Positions 1 through 4,144 of a stretch of DNA of 7,726 nucleotides are shown here, piece by piece. Each line of letters begins with the position of its first letter. Positions within the stretch are counted from its first letter, which is position 1. Both the position numbers and the translations under genes were made by a program. Origin of the DNA: Myxococcales bacterium (lineage in GTDB: Bacteria; Myxococcota_A; Polyangia; Polyangiales; Polyangiaceae). The notes beneath the pieces are model-generated. The model saw only the letters and a list, made by a program, of their open reading frames with translations, was not told where the DNA came from and did no database searches. Where the stretch lies: NCBI GenBank assembly GCA_025362165.1, contig JANYHY010000028.1:1-7726 (forward strand), in the 5' to 3' direction.

Positions 1-1
1 G

Positions 2-547
2 GATCTTGGCGGCGTCGAGGGGTTGATCCCCGCGTCCGAGATCGGTCACGAGCGCGGCATCGCGGTGGCCGATCGCATCAAGGCGGGAGAGACCGTCGAG
101 GCGCAGGTCCTCGAGATCAAGGACGATGAGAAGGGCCAGAAGCGGATCACTCTCTCGCTCAAGTCGCTCGCGCCCGCGCCCGAGCGGCCGGTGCCCAAAC
201 CCGGATCGAAGCTCGCGATCGGATCGGTCGTGAAGGGCAAGGTCGTTCGCATCGAGAACTACGGCGTGTTCGTGCAGATCGTCGGCACCGAGGGACGCGA
301 CGGTCGAGGCCTCGTCCCAAGCTCGGAGCTCAACGTCCCGCGCGGCACCGATCTGCGAAAGAATTTCCCAGAGGGCACTGAGCTCACCGCCAAGGTGCTC
401 GAGACCGGCGACGGACGACTCAAGCTCTCCGTGAAGGGCGCGCTGGATGCCGCCGAGCGCGCGGACTTCGAAGCGCACAAAGACAAATCGCAGGCGAGCG
501 CGAGCTTCGGGACGTTCGGCGATCTACTGAAGAAGTCGAAGCGCTGA
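2..547 (+). CDS. S1-domain RNA-binding protein (ribosomal protein S1-like), C-terminal part
   Basis: The reading frame is open from base 2, so the gene begins before the window; 181 residues are visible. They hold the end of one S1 (OB-fold) repeat at residues 1-53, with G-L-I-P-A-S-E-I and a closing R-I-T-L-S-L-K, then a proline-rich linker, then a full S1 repeat at about 74-146. That second repeat starts G-S-V-V-K-G-K-V and contains Y-G-V-F-V, G-L-V-P-S-S-E-L and L-K-L-S-V-K. A charged tail ends F-G-D-L-L-K-K-S-K-R. S1 domains bind single-stranded RNA, so a cytoplasmic role in translation or RNA turnover is likely. With only the last two repeats seen, true RpsA cannot be told from the shorter S1-domain proteins of Myxococcota, so no symbol is given. 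A TTG at 23 is an internal Leu codon, not the start. The gene is convergent with the next one, with 3 bp between stop codons. Confidence 0.88.
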   Translation, partial: DLGGVEGLIPASEIGHERGIAVADRIKAGETVEAQVLEIKDDEKGQKRITLSLKSLAPAPERPVPKPGSKLAIGSVVKGKVVRIENYGVFVQIVGTEGRDGRGLVPSSELNVPRGTDLRKNFPEGTELTAKVLETGDGRLKLSVKGALDAAERADFEAHKDKSQASASFGTFGDLLKKSKR

Positions 548-550
548 CGT

Positions 551-1162
551 TTACAGCGGCGCTCCGTGGTGCGCTGGGAGCGCGTCCACGTCGAAGCGCA
601 GCGTGAGCTCGACCGCCATCAACGGCGGATCGGGCTGCGGGTAATCGAGGTCTGTGAACCCGTTTCGGACGCAATGCGCGAGCTCTTCGTTGGGCGCCGC
701 GACCGTCCGGACGAGCATGCTGTCACCGGTCTTTGCGATCGCGAAGAACGTCGTGACGTCGATGACATGAACGGTCGGACGTTCGCTGAGGCGCTCCAAA
801 CAAAGGCGAAATCTCCCTAAATTCTGCCTCACAATGCGTATGACGATCTCAGCGGGGATGAGGTTTCGGCTCACCCGAAGAGACTTGATCGCCACGACAC
901 CGTCCGCTTTGGGGAGCTTGACGTCCACGAGCACGAGCTCGTGCGCCGCGTTGAACAGCGCGGGATCGATGAACGACGCATCGCTTGCATCTGCGAGGCT
1001 TGCGTCGGGCGCGCCCATCATGACGGCTTGCGAAGCGTCCTCGATCGACGCGTCGGCGATGACGGGCGTCGCGCCAGCTGGCTCGCTCGCGGCGGGTCTC
1101 TCGTTCGGCCCGCACGCCATGAGTACGAGGAACACCGCGGACGGCAGCACGATCCTTTCCAT
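551..1162 (-). CDS. Small lipoprotein with AgmX/PglI-like C-terminal domain
   Basis: Predicted 203-residue envelope lipoprotein. The ATG at 1162 is chosen because it gives a short signal peptide, M-E-R-I then a hydrophobic run, ending in lipobox L-M-A-C with the lipidated Cys at residue 17. A GTG at 1201 would add 13 residues and overlap the divergent gene. Residues 18-70 are a low-complexity Ala/Asp/Ser/Pro linker with repeated D-A-S. From about residue 102 the pattern I-V-R-Q-N-L-G-R-F-R-L-C, a beta-rich middle with T-G-D, then H-C-V, Y-P-Q-P and a final beta strand resembles the AgmX/PglI C-terminal domain of myxobacterial envelope and gliding-associated proteins. That family has a conserved Cys pair, here C121 and C164, which could form a disulfide. 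The domain is usually the tail of much larger proteins; here it stands almost alone behind a lipid anchor. The family match is from memory and the cellular role is unknown. No Shine-Dalgarno sequence is visible. Confidence 0.8.
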   Translation of the reverse strand: MERIVLPSAVFLVLMACGPNERPAASEPAGATPVIADASIEDASQAVMMGAPDASLADASDASFIDPALFNAAHELVLVDVKLPKADGVVAIKSLRVSRNLIPAEIVIRIVRQNLGRFRLCLERLSERPTVHVIDVTTFFAIAKTGDSMLVRTVAAPNEELAHCVRNGFTDLDYPQPDPPLMAVELTLRFDVDALPAHHGAPL

Positions 1163-1186
1163 GAAAAGCAGACTACACTTCGTCGG
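1163..1186. promoter_or_regulatory. Possible shared divergent promoter between two lipoprotein genes
   Basis: Only 24 bp separate the two divergent ATG codons. On the + strand TACACT (1174-1179) is a -10-like box ending 7 bases before the ATG at 1187. On the - strand TAGTCT (1175-1170) is a -10-like box ending 7 bases before the ATG at 1162. The two hexamers share the TA at 1174-1175. Initiation at the usual distance would fall on or next to each start codon, giving leaderless mRNAs, which fits the lack of a Shine-Dalgarno sequence on either side. No convincing -35 box is seen; each would have to lie inside the opposite gene. The boxes are seen directly; promoter function is inferred. Confidence 0.35.
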
Positions 1187-2083
1187 ATGTCGCGTCGTCA
1201 CCGAGCGATGCTCCCGTGCTTGGTCATCGCCATGGTCGGTGCGGCGTGCGGCTCCCGCACGGGCCTCGATGACCTATCGAACGACGCGAGCCTGAATGAG
1301 GCGAGCGCTGACGCAAGCAGGGATCGTGGGCTCGACGCTTTCCAATTCTCCGACACGCCGACGCCAGACGTGGGGATTTTCGACGCGCCGGTCATCCTCG
1401 ACGCGCCAATCGACACGCTGCTCGGGCCGCCTGGATGCGCCGACGGCACGCGCGAGGGATTCACTGACGGGGTCATGTATCCCGACATCGCAGGCTGCAG
1501 CGGCGGCTTCTCGATCCCTGGCGTGATGCCGTTCAATCCAGGCAAGGCACCAGCGTGTCCGACCTACGCGACGCACGACTCGGTCACGCCCGCGTGCAAT
1601 CGAGGCGCAGGCAATGACGGCGCGAACCCGACCGGCAACGGCTGCAACGTCGCGGACCTCTGCCAAGCAGGCTGGCATGTCTGCAACGGGAGCAACGACG
1701 TCACCGCGCGCTCCAAGACAGGGTGCCAAGGCGCGACGAAGAACGGCGACCCCCAGCGCTTCTTCGTCACGCGACAATCGAGCAACGGGTGCGAGCAATG
1801 CGCGACAGGCGCGCGACAAGGCGCCGACTGCAACTCCACCGCGTGCACCACGGGTTGCGCTCCGAGCGCGGGTACATCGAACGACGTCTTCGGATGCGGC
1901 AACTTCGGTGTGCCGGTGCCGGTCGGGCCTTGCGCTCCGCTCGATCGATTCACCAACAACCTGTGCGGCGGACTGCCAAACTCAGGGTGGTCGTGCACGG
2001 ACGACGGAAGCGGACTGTGCGAGGCGTACGCGATCGTCCACACGCAATCGACCTTCGGCGGAGCCGCGTGCTGTCGCGATTAG
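1187..2083 (+). CDS. Cysteine-rich secreted lipoprotein of unknown function
   Basis: Predicted 298 residues. The ATG at 1187 gives an N-terminus M-S-R-R-H-R, a hydrophobic core, and G-A-A-C at residues 18-21, followed by G-S-R-T-G-L, an opening common in myxobacterial lipoproteins (from memory). The frame stays open upstream to about 941, but that part is antisense to the neighbouring lipoprotein and lacks a signal, so it is left out. Residues 30-80 are an Asp/Ala/Ser/Pro linker. From C84 to the end lies one compact domain rich in Gly, Asn, Thr and Cys, with 20 cysteines after the lipidated one. That even number suits up to ten disulfides in an oxidising compartment. Recognisable points are R-E-G-F, I-A-G-C-S-G-G, L-C-Q-A-G-W-H-V-C (158-166), F-G-C-G-N-F, R-F-T-N-N-L-C and a terminal C-C-R-D. 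Similar cysteine-spaced domains seem to occur in other Myxococcota, but I cannot name a family or role. The repeat region starts 4 bases after its stop codon. Confidence 0.8.
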   Translation: MSRRHRAMLPCLVIAMVGAACGSRTGLDDLSNDASLNEASADASRDRGLDAFQFSDTPTPDVGIFDAPVILDAPIDTLLGPPGCADGTREGFTDGVMYPDIAGCSGGFSIPGVMPFNPGKAPACPTYATHDSVTPACNRGAGNDGANPTGNGCNVADLCQAGWHVCNGSNDVTARSKTGCQGATKNGDPQRFFVTRQSSNGCEQCATGARQGADCNSTACTTGCAPSAGTSNDVFGCGNFGVPVPVGPCAPLDRFTNNLCGGLPNSGWSCTDDGSGLCEAYAIVHTQSTFGGAACCRD

Positions 2084-2086
2084 CCA

Positions 2087-2210
2087 CTAGTACCTCGTCA
2101 CAGAGAATTCGACAGGTCGAATTCCGCAGCTCCGCTGCGCCGAGGTACTAGACGGTCCCGAGGGCTCCGCCCCCTTTTGCCCCCGAAATCAGCTCCCGCC
2201 GATTTCCTAG
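2087..2210 (-). repeat. Structured CTAG-bounded element, copy 1
   Basis: Read on the - strand from 2210. It begins CTAG, then a hairpin (2206-2185) with a 9-bp stem, one G-T wobble pair and a GGGA loop, then a short GGGC/GCCC hairpin with loop GGA (2172-2162), then the shared string GACCGTCTAGT (2157-2147). The second half is closed by a perfect 11-bp stem, CTAGTACCTCG against CGAGGTACTAG (2151-2141 with 2097-2087). It encloses a 6-bp hairpin with a 3-base loop (2139-2125) and a 9-bp palindrome with a 2-base centre, GAATTCGAC/GTCGAATTC (2124-2105). Seven bases (2104-2098) stay unpaired. On the + strand the wobble becomes an A-C mismatch, so the structure is better formed on the - strand. Confidence 0.75.
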
Positions 2211-2264
2211 TACTCAACAGCTCAATCGGTCCATTCCACTGTGTCGCGGTACTAGTGCGCAGCA
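2211..2264. repeat. Centre of the repeat region, with its own inverted repeats
   Basis: These 54 bases join the two element copies. With the flanking CTAG, CTAGTAC at 2207-2213 pairs with GTACTAG at 2249-2255, and inside it ACAG (2217-2220) can pair with CTGT (2239-2242). At 2252-2268 there is a perfect 7-bp hairpin, CTAGTGC-GCA-GCACTAG, that overlaps both the first stem and the start of copy 2. The two stems therefore compete for 2252-2255. The interior 2221-2238 does not match either flanking copy and may be unique sequence or a remnant of a third module. Confidence 0.6.
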
Positions 2265-2389
2265 CTAGGAAATTCGCGGGAGCGAATTTTGGGTTTGGGC
2301 GAAGCCCAACTAGACCGTCTAGTGCCGCGATTTGCAGCGAAGCTGCTGAGTCCGCAGGACCCGGCGTTTCGCCGGAATCGCGGCACTAG
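2265..2389 (+). repeat. Structured CTAG-bounded element, copy 2, with cloverleaf-like half
   Basis: It begins CTAGGAAAT as in copy 1. An 8-bp hairpin AAATTCGC/GCGAATTT with loop GGGA follows (2270-2289), extendable by a G-T wobble (2269, 2290). Next are a 6-bp hairpin TTGGGC/GCCCAA with loop GAA (2295-2309) and the shared GACCGTCTAGT (2313-2323). The second half (2319-2389) is closed by a perfect 14-bp stem, CTAGTGCCGCGATT with AATCGCGGCACTAG. It encloses three hairpins, each with a 3-base loop: GCAGC-GAA-GCTGC (2334-2346), GTCC-GCA-GGAC (2350-2360) and CCGGCG-TTT-CGCCGG (2361-2375). Only four bases in the junction are unpaired. Drawn flat this is a four-armed cloverleaf, but it is not a tRNA. 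Confidence 0.78.
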
Positions 2390-2400
2390 CGATATGGCAT

Positions 2401-2406
2401 TATCGT
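2401..2406 (+). promoter_or_regulatory. Possible -10 box for the amidohydrolase gene
   Basis: TATCGT matches four of six positions of the TATAAT consensus and ends 6 bases before the ATG at 2413, so transcription would begin at or beside that ATG. It sits 12 bases after the repeat, so any -35 contact would fall in the terminal stem of element copy 2. No good -35 match is seen. Promoter function is inferred from spacing. Confidence 0.3.
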
Positions 2407-2412
2407 CACCGA

Positions 2413-4104
2413 ATGATCGTGAGCTCGAGCGGCCTCCAAGGTTGTGTGGCAAGGTGCACGCGCATGATCGATCGATTGTCACTTTGCGCGGGTGCGCTGA
2501 TCGCCCTTGGGTGTTCGAGCGCGCCTAGCGGCACGCCTTCGCTCGACGGTGGGGCTGATTCTACCGCGGAGGGCGGGCCTGTCGGGTCCGTGACTCCCTG
2601 CACTCTGACGAGCAAGGGCTCCGCAGGATCCGTGATCGTGGGTCGCGTGCTCGCACCATTGGGCCCGACGGACGGCGAGGTCTTCGTGGACGCAAACGGT
2701 CTCATCGCATGTGTAGCCGCGAGCTGCGCGCAGACCGCGGGCTACGCGCAGGCGTCAGTGATCTCCTGCAAAGGGAGCGTCATCTCACCAGGCATCATCA
2801 ACGCGCACGAGCACATGGACTACATCCAAGCGCCCAACCCCGCGTCCACGACGCGCTATCTCCACCGCAACGACTGGCGCACGGGAGCGAACGGCGCGCC
2901 CAAATACACGCCGTATCCGAAGTTGACGAACGACGTGAACTTGCTCGCCGGCGCGGAGCTGCGACACGTGATGAGCGGAACGACCGCGCTGCTCTCCTCG
3001 GGAGGTGTGAGCGGACTCGTCCGCAACGTGGCCTCGTTCAAGAACCCGCAGTGGCTCGAGGGGCTCACGGGCAAGACCGCCTTCTTCGACACGTTCCCGC
3101 TCGGTGACGCCAACGGCGTCGAGATCGCGAGCGGCTGCGGATATCCGAACGTGCGCACGGCGGGCGCGGCGTTCGCAGACGGCACCTACGCTCCGCACAT
3201 CGCCGAGGGCATCAACGCAGCAGCCGAGAACGAGTTTACTTGCGTCAAGGGCACGCTCGTCACGAACCGCACTGCGGTCATCCACGGCGTCGGCCTCAAC
3301 GCGACTGACGTGGACACCCTCCAAAAGGCCGGCGCGATGCTGATCTGGTCACCGCGCTCGAATACCGATCTCTACGGCAACACCGCCTCGGTGACTGTGT
3401 TCAAGGAGCTCGGCGTGCCGATCGCGCTCGGCACCGATTGGCTCCCGAGCGGCTCGATGAACATGCTGCGCGAGCTCGCGTGCGCTAGCGCCCTCAACGA
3501 CAAGCACTTCGGCCACGCGTTCACCTCGCGCGATCTATGGACGATGGCGACCAAGAACGGCGCTCTCGCTGCTGGGTTTCAAGGACAGATCGGCGAGCTC
3601 GTTCCGCAAGCGCAGGGCGACATCGCGGTGTTCGACGCGCGGTCGGGTGCCGACTATGACGCTGTGGTGAAGGCGAGCGCGGAGGACGTCCACCTCGTCA
3701 TGCGCGGCGGCAAGGTCCTGTATGCAGACGCGGAGATCGCAAAGGCGCTCGGGACTGGCTGCGCCGATCTGGACGTGTGCGGCGAGAAGCGCCAAGTGTG
3801 CGTCGACACGCCGATGACGACTCTCGCGTCGATACAGGCTGCGACTCAGCCCATCTACCCAATGTTCTCTTGCCGTGACCAACCAGCGACCAACGAGCCG
3901 TCGTGCACGCCTTACCGCGACACGTATCCAAACGGGACCTCGGCGGCGGACCGTGACGGAGATGGCGTGCCGGACGCGCAGGACGACTGCGCCGACGTGT
4001 TCAATCCAACGCGACCGATGGACAACAGCAAGCAGTCGGACATCGACATGGACGGCTTCGGCGACGCTTGCGACAAGGCTCCACTCGACGCATCCACGCA
4101 CTGA
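2413..4104 (+). CDS. Lipoprotein amidohydrolase with calcium-binding (TSP3-like) C-terminal tail
   Basis: Predicted 563 residues from ATG 2413. ATG 2464 (residue 18) is also plausible: it follows an AAGG 9 bases upstream and leaves a short signal, M-I-D-R then a hydrophobic run. Either way the lipidated Cys is C34, after A-L-G. A Gly/Asp/Ser linker follows. Residues about 75-440 are an amidohydrolase-superfamily metal hydrolase of the deaminase/chlorohydrolase type. It has the H-x-H pair H132/H134 in P-G-I-I-N-A-H-E-H, then H262 in H-I-A-E, H291 in V-I-H-G-V, S-P-R-S-N (313-317), and D342 in L-G-T-D-W. This is the complete residue set of the metal site, so the enzyme is probably active; the substrate is unknown and may be a heterocyclic amine or amide. 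Residues 513-526 (D-R-D-G-D-G-V-P-D) and 543-554 (D-I-D-M-D-G-F-G-D-A-C-D) are thrombospondin type-3-like calcium-binding repeats, common in secreted proteins. Joining them to a lipid-anchored amidohydrolase is unusual, as the family is mostly cytoplasmic. Confidence 0.85.
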   Translation: MIVSSSGLQGCVARCTRMIDRLSLCAGALIALGCSSAPSGTPSLDGGADSTAEGGPVGSVTPCTLTSKGSAGSVIVGRVLAPLGPTDGEVFVDANGLIACVAASCAQTAGYAQASVISCKGSVISPGIINAHEHMDYIQAPNPASTTRYLHRNDWRTGANGAPKYTPYPKLTNDVNLLAGAELRHVMSGTTALLSSGGVSGLVRNVASFKNPQWLEGLTGKTAFFDTFPLGDANGVEIASGCGYPNVRTAGAAFADGTYAPHIAEGINAAAENEFTCVKGTLVTNRTAVIHGVGLNATDVDTLQKAGAMLIWSPRSNTDLYGNTASVTVFKELGVPIALGTDWLPSGSMNMLRELACASALNDKHFGHAFTSRDLWTMATKNGALAAGFQGQIGELVPQAQGDIAVFDARSGADYDAVVKASAEDVHLVMRGGKVLYADAEIAKALGTGCADLDVCGEKRQVCVDTPMTTLASIQAATQPIYPMFSCRDQPATNEPSCTPYRDTYPNGTSAADRDGDGVPDAQDDCADVFNPTRPMDNSKQSDIDMDGFGDACDKAPLDASTH

Positions 4105-4129
4105 CGCGAGGCAGCGCGCGACTGAAGTG

Positions 4130-4138
4130 TGCTAGAGC
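4130..4138 (+). promoter_or_regulatory. Possible extended -10 box for the DEAD-box helicase gene
   Basis: TGCTAGAGC fits the extended -10 pattern TGnTAnnnT except for the final base. It ends 6 bases before the ATG at 4145, which places initiation on the start codon. The 40-bp gap before the gene has no Shine-Dalgarno sequence, in keeping with a leaderless mRNA. No clear -35 box is seen. Confidence 0.35.
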
Positions 4139-4144
4139 GCGCGC

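Larger units (their letters stand above)
2087..2389. repeat. Composite palindromic repeat region (two inverted element copies plus centre)
   Basis: This 303-bp stretch lies between two genes on the same strand and fills nearly all of the 329-base gene-free interval. It holds eight CTAG tetranucleotides, and its ends are inverted versions of each other: CTAGTACCTCG at 2087-2097 and CGCGGCACTAG at 2379-2389, 9 of 11 positions matching after inversion. Inside are an element copy on the - strand (2087-2210), a centre (2211-2264) and an element copy on the + strand (2265-2389). No believable reading frame crosses it. The plan recalls BIME/REPIN pairs or a MITE, but no transposase gene is present here and no clear target-site duplication is seen. 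Besides mobility, it could act as a transcription terminator after the upstream lipoprotein gene or as a structured RNA. Confidence 0.8.

Noticed and set aside
941..1186. Upstream extension of the cysteine-rich lipoprotein frame
   Set aside because: The extension is antisense to the 551-1162 lipoprotein, has no signal peptide, and its Arg/His-rich composition is typical of a GC-rich shadow frame. The start at 1187 gives a proper lipoprotein signal.
2162..2178. Intrinsic terminator, GGGC/GCCC stem followed by TTTT
   Set aside because: The stem is only 4 bp with a 3-base loop and the T run is short and offset by two C residues. It is more simply one hairpin of the repeat element, although it could still contribute to termination.
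2319..2389. Cloverleaf shape as a tRNA gene
   Set aside because: All loops are 3 bases long. There is no 7-base anticodon loop, no T-loop consensus, and the closing stem is 14 bp rather than 7. It is better explained as a repeat element.
2087..2389. CRISPR array
   Set aside because: The repeats are inverted, only two or three in number, internally palindromic and without regular unique spacers.
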